Source of the DNA: Neolecta irregularis DAH-3
Taxonomy: Eukaryota; Ascomycota; Neolectomycetes; Neolectales; Neolectaceae
Direction: 5' to 3'
DNA length: 15,707 bases
Assembly: GCA_001929475.1 (NCBI GenBank)
Contig: LXFE01000395.1
Location: 1 to 15,707 of the forward strand
Shown here: positions 1 through 8,839 of the stretch, one piece after another
How the letters are laid out: every line of letters begins with the position of its first letter
How positions within the stretch are numbered: position 1 is the stretch's first letter
Notes under the pieces: generated by a model
What the model saw: the letters and a program-made list of their open reading frames with translations, nothing else
Database searches by the model: none
Told to the model about the DNA's origin: nothing
Program-made: the position numbers and the translations under genes

Positions 1-1360
1 CTCACTCACCCCCCCCGTAGACTCCATGCTGCAAGAGTCGCCCCACCAGCGCTCAAACATCTACCAGGTCATGGAGCAGGTCTGCCTCCTCCGCGGCACT
101 GAAATCCCCATCCCCGATGTATATCCCGCCCTGCCTGCCCCCCCTGACCCCCACCCCCAGATATACCGCGATGCCCCCGACGCCAGCAGCATTCCCATCC
201 CGTCGCCCATTTTGCAGCCTGCAGATTCGCCCACAAACCCCGTCCAGTTCCTGCCAGAGGTCCCTCCCATGAGGCGAGGACGGCCTGCCGCTCGACTCCC
301 TAGCTCTTCCGCCTCCAGAGGACACTCTGAACGGCCGTGCGTTGCCCACGATCACCCTCAGGCATCCTCCGGCTCGCCTCTAGGATCAACCGTCAGTCCT
401 CTAGGATCAACCGTCAGTCCCCCGCCCTTGCACTCGCTCCAGCCCGCCGATATGGCCGCAAGATTTGCCCCCCGTCCCTTTGACCTCAATTCTGGCAGTT
501 CGTTCAACTTTGCCGACACCCCCAGCTCATCCAACCCCTCTCCTACTAAAAATATCGAGGCCCTTGCAAACAGTTCCTTTACTGTTCGCTCGCCATTGTC
601 AACCCATTCCGTTCGTCACAGTCTATCCCAAAACTCGAATGAAGTGACCGTCCCTGTATCGGTTGGTGACTTGTTTATCCACTCACCTACTCCGCACAGA
701 CCCAATATGATCTCCACAGGTACCATGACATCTCCTGCAGTCTCCCCGGCTTCGGCAAAGCTCACGAGCTCATCCCTCGACTTGCCAAATCGCGCAGCTT
801 CCAGTCGTAATTCTCTACCATGTCCCCCTCGAGAACCAACCGCTTCAGAAGATTTGATCAACTTTGTGAATTCTAATGCTTCCAGGCAATCCGTTCGACC
901 GGCGAGCGTACATATTGCATCGTACATGGACTTTCTTAGAGACCTCGAATCGTCACCAAGCGGCATCATAAAGGCGGACCATTCGCGACCGCCATCCAGT
1001 CAAGCCACAGCGAGCAGCCGTCCCCATTCCAGTGGCAGTAGCAATGCAGATCTTTCGCAATTCGATAAAGACACTCGCGAGCGACTGGAAGTCTACCGTC
1101 GCAGAGTAAAGGAAACAACCACTGAAAAGCTCGCTCCAACAATCCTTCAAAACACCGTCCATCGCTTGTTGAATAAATCTTCCTCCGATAATGATTCCCC
1201 TCAACCAGAATCCCAGCGCAGCTCTTCCAAACCTCCAAAGCCCTACAAACCCGCAAGACTGATGGACAATGTTAAAAGTTCAGCCATTCCCCCAAAGACC
1301 GACAGACGCGACTTTGAAAAGGCCTTTGAGCAGCGGTTTCCAAGTGTGAATTCAAGCTAG
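1..1360 (+). CDS. ark1: Ark1/Prk1-family serine/threonine kinase, last exon (5' partial)
   Basis: The gene enters from the left edge. Bases 1-20 look like an intron tail (C-rich tract ending GTAG) and the last exon runs 21-1360, stop TAG 1358-1360. It opens with SMLQESPHQRSNIYQVMEQV, matching the end of the kinase domain (subdomain XI) of the Ark1/Prk1/AAK1 group, followed by CLLRGTEIPIPDVY, typical of that family. The remaining ~400 residues are a low-complexity Ser/Pro-rich tail with PxxP-like stretches (such as SKPPKPYKPARL) and a C-terminal DFEKAFEQRFPSV motif seen in these kinases. Known role of the family: phosphorylating endocytic coat and actin-patch proteins to end actin assembly. 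The catalytic domain lies outside the window, so activity cannot be judged. The assignment rests on the short kinase tail and the C-terminal motif. Confidence 0.72.
   Translation, partial: SLTPPVDSMLQESPHQRSNIYQVMEQVCLLRGTEIPIPDVYPALPAPPDPHPQIYRDAPDASSIPIPSPILQPADSPTNPVQFLPEVPPMRRGRPAARLPSSSASRGHSERPCVAHDHPQASSGSPLGSTVSPLGSTVSPPPLHSLQPADMAARFAPRPFDLNSGSSFNFADTPSSSNPSPTKNIEALANSSFTVRSPLSTHSVRHSLSQNSNEVTVPVSVGDLFIHSPTPHRPNMISTGTMTSPAVSPASAKLTSSSLDLPNRAASSRNSLPCPPREPTASEDLINFVNSNASRQSVRPASVHIASYMDFLRDLESSPSGIIKADHSRPPSSQATASSRPHSSGSSNADLSQFDKDTRERLEVYRRRVKETTTEKLAPTILQNTVHRLLNKSSSDNDSPQPESQRSSSKPPKPYKPARLMDNVKSSAIPPKTDRRDFEKAFEQRFPSVNSS
377..418 (+). repeat. 21-bp in-frame tandem duplication inside the kinase tail
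   Basis: Two identical adjacent copies (377-397 and 398-418) encode a duplicated SPLGSTV heptapeptide in the disordered tail. The unit is a multiple of three, so the frame is kept. Confidence 0.9.
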
Positions 1361-1642
1361 AATCAGCGGTTAGGTTCTTTTGGCGTTTGAGGTATAGGAG
1401 AAAGTATTATTGGACACAAATGTGACTCGAATGAAAATGTGCATTAATTATATGTTTTTTGGTGGTATCAACTGTGCCCTTTCTCTGAATTATGTACTTT
1501 CAAGCATTCGACTAACAGGGTAGTAAAGACAAGCCCGTAAATAATCATTGTCACGCGCAGTATACGAGTTTCGTGTAGAGTTGTCTGGATTGTTGTTTCT
1601 GGGTGAGTATGGTTGTATTGCCTATGTACTCCAATAAATTAC

Positions 1643-1744
1643 GATATTCAAGTATAAATTTGATATTCAAGCATAAATTTGATATTCAAGCATAAGATAC
1701 TCGAGCATAAATTTGATATTCAAGCATAAATTTGATATTCAAGT
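1643..1744. repeat. 19-bp AT-rich tandem repeat, about six copies
   Basis: Unit GATATTCAAGCATAAATTT. Copies begin at 1643, 1662, 1681, 1696, 1715 and 1734. The third lacks the last 4 bases, the fourth has two substitutions (GATACTCGAG) and the sixth is partial. The array lies between the convergent 3' ends of the kinase and monooxygenase genes. The rest of 1361-1775 is AT-rich non-coding sequence with AATAAA-like motifs (for example near 1633) that may serve 3'-end formation. Confidence 0.93.
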
Positions 1745-1775
1745 AATCATGATATTTGGGCGACTGGCAAACGCT

Positions 1776-2967
1776 TTATAGCTTGCTCTTCCCTCCAAGA
1801 AAACCTTGAGCCTGTTTCAACTGCTCCACAGCTTCAGCAACAATTTCTTCAACAATTTGCTTCGCCGGTTGGATCTCGGTAATTGCGGCTGCCACTTCGC
1901 CCATGAGAAACGGTCGAGAATTATCATAAGTTTCTTGAGAAACTTCCAATCCAGACTTTTCGGCATCCTCCAAATCTTTGTCGCAGGGAATGATACCTTG
2001 AGAGGTAAATCTTTTGATATCTTCTTGCCGATTTTCTTCCCAATTCATTATATATGGATTCTTTAGAACACGCAAAGGTCGGCCACTAATCAGTCATTAA
2101 AACGTACTTGAGTACCGGGCAAACGTGAAGATAACTGTACGGATTGTGTCATCATACCCAGCTTTCAAGACAGCATCTTGATGATCTTTGGGTGCTCCAG
2201 ACTCCTTGGCGCAAATGAATCGAGTTCCAATCCAAACTGCGGATGCACCGTACATTAAAGCAGCTGCAAGAGATTTTCCGTCATTAATACCACCAGCAGC
2301 AACAACGAGGATGGGTTCGCCAGTCAATGGCATTTTGTGACCTTTAACAAGCTGAACAACTTGTGGAATGAGAATCGAAGTCGGAGTGCTGCCCTAGAAA
2401 CTCAGTACACACGATGGAACGTAAAGCATACAGTATGACCACCGCCTTCAGTACCTTGAGCACAGATAATATCGACTCCGGCCTCAAGCGCCTTACGTAC
2501 ATGCTTTGGATGTCCAATCATGTTCATGACATAAATTCCATTCTGATGCAGTTTATCGACAATGACTTTTGGGGGAACGCCGATAGCCGACACAAAAAGC
2601 TTTGCTCCAGAATCAATGATAATCTCGACGAGTTCAGGCAAAGTTCCTTTAGTATAATCGTAATTTGTCTTTCTGGCGCTTCCGCCAACCTGGGGAATGA
2701 GCAGGTCGACGCCGAATGGAAGGTCTGGGCGTGCTAGATGTGACTTTAAGTCCGAGATCTGCTCTCGAAGCATTGCAGGAGTATAGCCGTGACCTCCGAT
2801 TACCCCAAGACCTCCGGCATTCGAGACTGCAGCGGCCAAGGTCGGCTGATATCGTCAGCATCTGGGGCTACAAAACCTAAAGATACATGACTGACGACAT
2901 TCATGCCAGCCAAGATGACTGGATGTTTGATGCCAAAGATCTTTGTGAGAGGAGTAGTAATTGACAT
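1776..2967 (-). CDS. Nitronate monooxygenase (2-nitropropane dioxygenase family), peroxisomal by signal
   Basis: Flavin enzyme family that oxidises alkyl nitronates using FMN and O2. Four exons on the minus strand: 2967-2887, 2845-2432, 2393-2125 and 2085-1776, with introns of 41, 38 and 39 nt; total 1074 nt, 357 aa, a normal length for the family. Residues 1-27 begin MSITTPLTKIFGIKHPVILA with the N-terminal flavin-site AGM. CAQGTEGGGH (~155-164) contains the likely catalytic His164. AAGGIN (~197-202) and GTRF (~221-224) form the FMN-phosphate region. The last residues GGKSKL end in SKL, a canonical PTS1 peroxisome signal. Start chosen at 2967; an in-frame ATG at 2988 would add seven residues (MPPFYST). 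Intron 3 starts GTTTGC, a less usual donor. The gene is convergent with the kinase gene. Confidence 0.9.
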
Positions 2968-3807
2968 TGTGGAATAAAAAGGTGGCAATATGATCGGGAG
3001 ATGTGCGACGTTTTAAAGCTAATCAAGATTGGTGAGCCGAGGCTAACGTGAAAAAAGCCACATTCTCAGCCCCATTGCTAGTTCTAGTCCCGATTCAGTC
3101 ATTCCAGTCAGCTGTGTTCTCTGCTCATATATCCCCATCCGGCAATAAAGTCGGCAATTAAGCTCAGCGGCGAATTGCGCCTCCTCCCGTCCTGCCCGTC
3201 CCTCCCGTTCCGCCCGTCCTGCCCGTCCTGTTCGCGCGGCAGACGGTATAGAGCGCGCGTGGCCGGTTCCGTAGACACCTGCGCGCGAAATATCAGCCGA
3301 GGCGCCCTACTGCGAAATGGAGGTGCAGGCGTTGAAGCTATTCGCACTCCCGTCCCGCCCGCCTCTCCCATCCCGCCCCTGCCTCCTCTCCCGTCCCGCA
3401 CGTCCGGTCCTGTCTGGCCTATCCTGCACGTCCGGCCCTGTCTGGCCTATCCTGCACGTCCGGTCCCGCGCGTCCCTTCCGCCTCGCCCGTCCCGCTCGT
3501 CCTGCCCGTCCCGCCCGTCCCGCTCGTCCCGCCCTGCCCGTCATGCCTGACCTGCCCCTCCCACTCATCCTGCCCGCCTCACGTGCCTCTCGCCCGCCCA
3601 TCTCTCCCGCCTCTCCCATATTTCCTGCCTGGCTGGCCCATCTTTCCTGTCTCCCACACCCATTTGGCCTCCGCCCGCCTGTTCAATATTGGCAAATTGG
3701 CTATTTGGGTCTTGCCTTTTATGGATCACCTGTCTGCCCTGTAGATTGATTCAATAGCCTGTTTAACTAGTGGTCTACTAGTAATAATCTGCAAACAATA
3801 AAGTCTC
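2968..3807. other. Intergenic region between the monooxygenase and the unrecognised minus-strand gene
   Basis: The right part (about 3175-3660) is a C/T-rich minisatellite, listed separately. Bases 2968-3174 should hold the monooxygenase promoter (minus strand), but I see no convincing TATA box. Open frames across the repeat (about 190 codons on plus) are low-complexity artefacts without family resemblance. Confidence 0.6.
3175..3660. repeat. Pyrimidine-rich degenerate minisatellite (10-bp CCCGTCCTGC-like units), G-quadruplex prone
   Basis: Dense head-to-tail variants of CCCGTCCTGC / CCCGTCCCGC. Inside lies a longer 28-bp unit starting CACGTCCGG and ending GGCCTATCCTG, at 3399-3426 and 3427-3454, with a third partial copy from 3455. 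The plus strand is almost free of G runs, so the minus strand carries GGG tracts. 3186-3206 has four C3 runs with spacers 6, 2 and 1; 3505-3521 has four with spacers 2, 1 and 2. Both fit the quadruplex pattern on the minus strand. Confidence 0.9.
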
Positions 3808-4736
3808 CTAGTGAAAAAAGAAAACCACTGAACATACAAAGTATACCAAAATAAACCTCATCAAGGTCCTATTTCCTATTCCAGAGTCGCTTTCGGAAAC
3901 TGTAATAATATCAATCGTGCTTATATCAAAATGGTTTCCCACGACGCTATTCCATAATCGAGATTGAGCTTTATTGGTTCCAAAGTTCTTCCCATATACT
4001 CTAAAGAGCACAAATGACACCATGTCGACAAGACATTTCACAAAAGGAGACCGTCCACTATCGCGCATATGATGGTAGAATTTGGACTGGGTATTTAGAG
4101 TGGGATCAGTTGCAGAAATAATCGGTTGATCGGACGGTACTGTATCATAACGTACTCTTCGTTGCCGTATGAAACGATGAAAAGGTAAAAGTCTTTTCCA
4201 TGGATAAACAATGACTTCTTTATTGGATCAAAAACGGTAGTGAAGTCTTTACCGATGTTGTGGCTGAATATATCGAGAAAAGCCAGTGCAATTATGTCTG
4301 AGAATTCCGAAGGTCCTGGCCATGATTTGAGGCCAACGGCGATTTCTTTATCGATCGAATGTCTAGGGATTTTGCGAATGAATTACAGGAATATTTCAAT
4401 AACAAGCATTCCTCGGCACATTTCTCTATAATTTGTACAAAGGCATCGTTAATTCCCTGAGCAAGAATAGCGGCCGATTCGCTTTCATCCGACCTAGTTT
4501 CCACCTCTGTGAAGTAATCGAAATATTAGGCGGCGCAATGGAGATTCGTATGAAGCACGATCGACCACAAGATCTTTGACAACATGATGTAGGGTAATGG
4601 AGTGCGTAGAGTAAGGTTGCGGTATAAGCCTGTAGAGGAGAGTTGGGTAAAATCTCTCCACCACGGCATCAAGCCCTTTTCGCAAGGATTGTGCCGCTCC
4701 AGCTTTTCCTTGCTGTCTCTGAAAAAGCCACAACAT
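3808..4736 (-). CDS. Unrecognised protein, candidate four-exon gene
   Basis: I do not recognise a family. Four minus-strand blocks in different frames join through plausible introns with compatible phases: 4736-4559, 4506-4404, 4362-4152 and 4086-3808 (stop TAG), with introns of 52, 41 and 65 nt ending CACAG, CCTAG and CCCAG. The product would be 256 aa, starting MLWLFQRQQGKAGAAQSL. The composition is that of a globular protein: a middle block beginning ESAAILAQGINDAFVQIIEK, then DKEIAVGLKSWPGPSEFSDI, then a block with SPFVKCLVDMVSFVLFRVYG, and a hydrophobic end. No signal peptide or known motif is visible. Upstream (about 4690-4790), another frame reading MTLPSSINNVVAFSETARKS looks coding-like and runs into a stop near 4670. 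The real N-terminus may therefore lie further upstream, or the locus may be a decayed gene with a frameshift there. Confidence 0.42.
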
Positions 4737-4995
4737 TGTTGATGCTGCTGGGAAGAGTCATCTGCGGGGATTTCTTTGGAACAAACCTATCTGAACCCAA
4801 TCTAAATAGAACTACCCTTAATGTTTTCGTTGGACAGACCCATGCGGAGCTTCAAACCCTCTGCAATATCTACTTCACTCGTCTCTCTTATTCGGACATT
4901 GTGAGTATCTGACCTCTCTGGTCTTCCACTGAGTCTTAAGATCGTATAGTAGCCAAGGGTCGTTAATAGTAATAACAGTTGGTATTAATATACAG

Positions 4996-5279
4996 TGTTA
5001 GGCCTAGCGCGCTAGTCGCGCTGGTTGCTACCCAAATAGCCATCCTTGCGCGCCCTGTCCGGTCATCTGACTGATCCCTGTGGAACCCTTTCCACAAGGG
5101 AATCCCAAGTCTTGGACTGGGAGGGCGCCCACAGCTTGTGGCATCCTCTATGTCTTACCCTGCTTGTACCGTTGTGTGGGGGCGGTGGGACTTGATAGTT
5201 CCCATAGACATGTCCTCTGACGTATTTCTAAACTCAACCACGATAGATTATTTATTACTCCTTGACCCATTCAATAACA
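4996..5279. mobile_element. Possible solo-LTR remnant (weak)
   Basis: The segment begins TGTTAGGCC and ends CAATAACA: a 5-bp TGTTA/TAACA terminal inverted repeat with TG...CA ends, and 284 bp is within LTR size range. The flanking 5-mers (TACAG left, GTATA right) do not match, and no retrotransposon coding sequence or second copy is present. Confidence 0.2.
5076..5100. other. Perfect-but-one hairpin
   Basis: CCCTGTGGAA (5076-5085), a 4-nt loop, then TTCCACAAGGG (5090-5100): a 10-bp stem with one bulged A. It lies inside the LTR-like segment and has no U-run, so there is no reason to call it a terminator. Confidence 0.5.
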
Positions 5280-5487
5280 GTATAGTTCTCTACCTCTATT
5301 TCTACGTTGTTCTGTAATGCTGAATATATGTCTGGAACAATGAAATACTGCCAAAATTGATGCCCACAATTCATAAATTTGCAATGTTGCTTTCTTTTTC
5401 ACATATTCCTTGCGGTTGTCATGTAAGCCTGTGGAAATATACTTGATCTTGCTCGCTCATTGGATTGAAATTTTCGTGAATACATAG

Positions 5488-5544
5488 ATGTCGTTAAATC
5501 ACGGGACACGAAACCGCAGTCACAGGAACAATAACGAAAAATAA
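5488..5544 (+). other. Upstream ORF (18 codons) before the Stm1-like start
   Basis: ATG 5488 to TAA 5542-5544, product starting MSLNHGTRNRSH, ending 61 bp before the main ATG. It would act as a uORF only if transcription starts upstream of 5488, which the sequence does not show. Confidence 0.35.
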
Positions 5545-5605
5545 GACGAGCACCACCTCCACACCAAATCCCATATCGACGGCCCGCTCTGAATATTGGC
5601 AGTCC

Positions 5606-6638
5606 ATGTCCGTCGTTTCAAAGGTAAATATTAATTCGTCATGAGAACAATGTACTGATATGTTCCAGAATCTCTTTGACCTTCTGGGTAAATTTACAAC
5701 TTGGCTATGCAGCTGTGTACTCATTTCTTTGAACAGGCAACGACTCCGATGCGGAACAAGCTTCTACGAAAGCTGTTCCTAAAGAGACAGTTCTGATTAC
5801 GAGTACCAAGAAGCGGGATTCAACTAGAGTCAATCCTTCCGAACGAACGGCTCGAGGTGCCTATCCAGCTCGGGGATCTGCTCGAGGACCCAGTCTGTCT
5901 GGGAACGAAGCTGGTACATTTGTATATGGAGCAGGATGTCTAACTGCGTAGCTTTTCGTGATCGAGAAGCCGGATCGAGCGCAAATCGCGATAAACCTGT
6001 TGATGAGCGATCGCGCGGTCGAGGCAGAGGACGGGGTTCCCGTGGTGGTCGAGGCAGAGATTTTGATCGGCGCTCAGGGTCTGGTCACATGTATCAATTG
6101 TTGCTTGGGTCGCTGTTGATAAGATAGCGACACCGATAAGTCAGTCCGCCAGGGCTGGGGAGATGAGTCGACTGCTCAACAAGACGGGGAGAACATCGCT
6201 TCTGATGACAAGAAAACCGAACGTGCGGAAGGAGCCAGCGACTCTGCTGCTCCTGCTGTGGAAGAAGACCGCTCCAAGACCCTGGATGAATATCTTGCGG
6301 AGCGGGCCGAGAAAGCCGCTGTGATTTCGAGGACTCTGGAGGCACGGCGAGCCAACGAGGGGACTGACGAAAGCAAATGGAAGGACGCAGTGGAATTGAC
6401 CAGAGACGACTCTGAGACGAAGGAATCTTATTTTGCAGCGAGACAAAAGACCAGTGCCGGCCGTGCGAGACAGCGAAAAGAGAAGGTTGTTGTAGATATT
6501 GATCCGTCGCTTCCCCGCCGAGGACGGGGAAATGCTCGCGGAGGACAGCGTGGGAGCGGTCGCAGCTCCAATAAGCCGCACGATTCCAACACAGTCAACC
6601 TGCAGGACCAGAGTGCATTCCCGTCATTGGGAGCGTAG
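5606..6638 (+). CDS. stm1: Stm1-like / HABP4-PAI-RBP1 family ribosome- and RNA-binding protein
   Basis: Five exons: 5606-5623, 5669-5687, 5737-5913, 5952-6090 and 6128-6638 (stop TAG), with introns of 45, 49, 38 and 37 nt; 864 nt, 287 aa. Splicing gives the conserved N-terminus MSVVSKNLFDLLGNDSD, typical of Stm1 homologues; the motif is split over three exons, exon 2 being only 19 nt. Then come a basic RGG-rich region (RGRGRGRGSRGGRGRDFDRR, ~90-110), the HABP4/PAI-RBP1 signature around HIDTDKSVRQGWGD (~117-130), the acidic/basic KTLDEYLAERAEK helix region, and a C-terminal RGG patch ending DQSAFPSLGA. Family role: binds 80S ribosomes and mRNA, clamping idle ribosomes during starvation. The start is fixed by family match. 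Without introns the locus appears as unrelated fragments. Confidence 0.9.
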
Positions 6639-7209
6639 ACTTGTATGTAGTAGAGCAGTCATGTAGTAAGTGCGTATAGTGCAGTGCGTTTTGTACAGTG
6701 TGGAATACGTGTAGACGCGTATAGCTTGGATATTGATATGCAATATATGCGATATATACGTAAAAATGAATATGGCATGCATACAACATGTGCATATACG
6801 CAGAAATGAATATAGCATGCACAAAATGTGTATATGCGTAGAAATGAATAGACAGTGGTTACGACGTCCGCATATACGTAGAAATGCATATAGCATTCAT
6901 ACAACATGAGTATATGCGTATAGACAGCATCAATATGTAGAGCAATTAGAACATACAGCAGCCAACACAACAGCTAAATCATGCCAATCAGCACCTATCC
7001 CGTCCGTTTGAATCTCTTGCAGAACGCGGTAGCATAGTGTCGATGTACCAAGAGTACTGTAGAGTGAAGTAGAGGACGTTAGCATACAATACACAACGCT
7101 ACACCATCATCCAGCCTCATCGGCCGCCAACCAACCTCCTCGTTCCCTCTTGCTCTTTTCTGTCCGCCCTCTCGAGCCGCCATACTCTATATTTTGCGTC
7201 CTGCGTCCA
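6639..7209. other. Intergenic region between the Stm1-like gene and pal1
   Basis: 3' end of the Stm1-like gene followed by the AT-rich minisatellite (about 6754-6921). The 7100-7209 part is C/T-rich and is the probable pal1 promoter/leader. Short minus-strand ORFs here are Tyr/His/Ile-rich artefacts of the repeat. Confidence 0.6.
6754..6921. repeat. About 40-bp AT-rich minisatellite, 4.3 copies
   Basis: Degenerate units start at ATATACG/ATATGCG: 6754, 6794, 6832, 6872 and a partial at 6912. They share a core of CGTAGAAATGAATATAGCAT followed by CATACAACATG. The third copy has a diverged second half (GACAGTGGTTACGACG). It lies just past the stop of the Stm1-like gene, so part may be transcribed in its 3' UTR. 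Confidence 0.85.
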
Positions 7210-8540
7210 ATGCCCGCGGTCGACAGTACGTAATCCCTGGTGCTGCTACCGCTCATATTGTTTCTAGAGAATCCTTTCGTTGACGCAGATTCCAAAAACC
7301 CCTTCCGCAGATCTCCACTACTCGCCACCAACAACCCATTTATCGATGTCTCAGAGCACCAGAGCACTTCCTCTTCGACCCGGTTGACAAAGGTTAAAAC
7401 TTCTGTGGATTTCTTGGTGCATCCTTTCGCGCCCTAGCGTGTTGATTAGTCAGCCTGCCTCTTTGTCTGCCGAAAAAGAAGACCAACGCCGGTCCAGAAG
7501 CAGATCCACTATCGACCCTGAACATCCGGTTGGCTCTGCAAAACCTTCGTCGTCTCGCCTCGCCTCGCCAAGGCAGCGCAGCAACTCAGAGTCTTCAGTC
7601 ATGGATGACAAAAAGCAACGAGATCGTCTTCAACAAGGCAAAGATCTAGACAGGGAAAAAGGGCGCGAGCGCCGTCATCATCGTAAAGAAAAAGAGGAAA
7701 AATCCAGATCCTCAAACAAGAAACGCGGCGAGAAATCGTCACTGTCAAAGAAGAAAGCACCTTTGGATAAGATTGATCGACTGGATGTTACCGGCCTCTA
7801 TGGCTCTGGCTGTCCATCTCATGCGTTTTATTTATGCTAATGTCATAGTTCATCATGATGGCCCTTTCGACGCTTGCAATCCCCATCGTAACAAGAACCT
7901 TATGCGTGCTCCTGTGGCAGCTTTCCCGGAAGACAGCGCTAGCAATACTCTCAAAGGTGCTGGAAAGATTCCAGCACTAAACACGGATCAGTTTTACGGA
8001 GATCGAGATCCAGAAGCATTTAATGATTTCTCTGCAGGTCAAAATACTGGTATTCGCTCGGAAACCAAATATAGACCTGGTCTCACTATTCATGCTGCTA
8101 GCTTTGATCCATCTCGAAATACCGAGCCAGTTCATGGCGACGAGTCTCTTGGACTTGGAACTTCGACCTTCCTTGAAGGCGCACCAGCAAGCAGGGTTGC
8201 CATGGAACGGCGAATTAGTGAAGAAGAATCTAATGGTCAAAGCAATAAGCTTGGAAGAAGCAAGAGCTTGGCCCAAAGATTCCGCGGAGTCAAATACGAA
8301 GCACCTGGTAGACCAGTTATTTCTCCTGGCAGTGCTGGCACCGCTAAAATTGGATCACCACCTTATTATCTCAACGACGAAATGAATCCGTTCGATGACA
8401 TGAAAGATACCAGAGTCTCTGCCCATGAGAATACAAATAGTTTTCCTCTCACTACCGGGTCTCCTCCTAGAGGTGGTGCCTCTTTATTGTCTCGTGTTCG
8501 AAGTCTCAAGGTCAGTAACGCGCGAGGTCGAGATAAATGA
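7210..8540 (+). CDS. pal1: Pal1 family cell-morphogenesis / endocytic protein
   Basis: Four exons: 7210-7225, 7268-7392, 7454-7811 and 7849-8540, with introns of 42, 61 and 37 nt; 1191 nt, 396 aa. The first coding exon is 16 nt and its donor GTACGT is strong. The product begins MPAVDKNPFVDADSKNPFRR. NPF motifs (KNPFV, KNPFR, NNPFI, and MNPFD near the C-terminus) are classic EH-domain ligands. A Lys/Arg/Glu-rich stretch (~100-150) leads into the Pal1 signature KIDRLDVTGLYGSG (~153-166) + FHHDGPFDACNPHRN (~167-181), which is continuous only after removing intron 3. Further conserved pieces are VHGDESLGLGTSTFLEGAPA and RSKSLAQRFRG. Pal1 proteins localise to growth sites and endocytic patches and help keep cylindrical cell shape. 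Nearly certain by signature. Confidence 0.93.
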
Positions 8541-8839
8541 ACGATGCATGTATGCATATCGGTCTAGATGATGGAGTTTCTGTTTGCTTTTCTCGATTCT
8601 TCCTAGTCTCATTTTCTTCTTTCAATATCAAGGTTTTTTCTACGAGTCGATCGTTTTGTTTTGAAGGGCTAGGGTTGTTCTCTATCAAGGCTAAGTTTAT
8701 GATCACTCTTTAAATCAAACGCTCTGTTGTATACCATAGATGATTATCTTATAGTGGTCACGCGACTACTTGGAAAAGGTAAGACTGAGCATACCCCACC
8801 TTGCCACCTTGAACAGATTACTAGTGACTTTTATCCGCT
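8541..8839. other. Intergenic region between pal1 and the acyl-CoA synthetase gene
   Basis: About 300 bp, mildly AT-rich with a T-rich stretch near 8577-8640 just past the pal1 stop. I see no coding exon, RNA gene or clear TATA box. Confidence 0.5.

Larger units (their letters stand above)
4913..5605. other. Intergenic region upstream of the Stm1-like gene
   Basis: No supported coding exon. It contains a 284-bp segment (4996-5279) starting TGTTA and ending TAACA, which resembles a solo LTR but has no clear target-site duplication; a hairpin at 5076-5100; and a short upstream ORF at 5488-5544. The part nearest 5605 presumably holds the promoter and 5' leader of the Stm1-like gene. Confidence 0.5.

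Noticed and set aside
3175-3744. Plus-strand 189-codon Pro/Ser-rich ORF
   Set aside because: It is the translation of a C/T minisatellite; other frames are equally open and equally repetitive.
4945-5286. GTATAGT at both sides of the LTR-like segment as a target-site duplication
   Set aside because: The left copy lies about 45 bp outside the TGTTA end, so it does not flank the element directly.
6595-6970. Minus-strand ORFs rich in Tyr, His, Ile and Cys after the Stm1-like gene
   Set aside because: They are repeat translations of the 40-bp minisatellite and overlap the Stm1-like 3' end.
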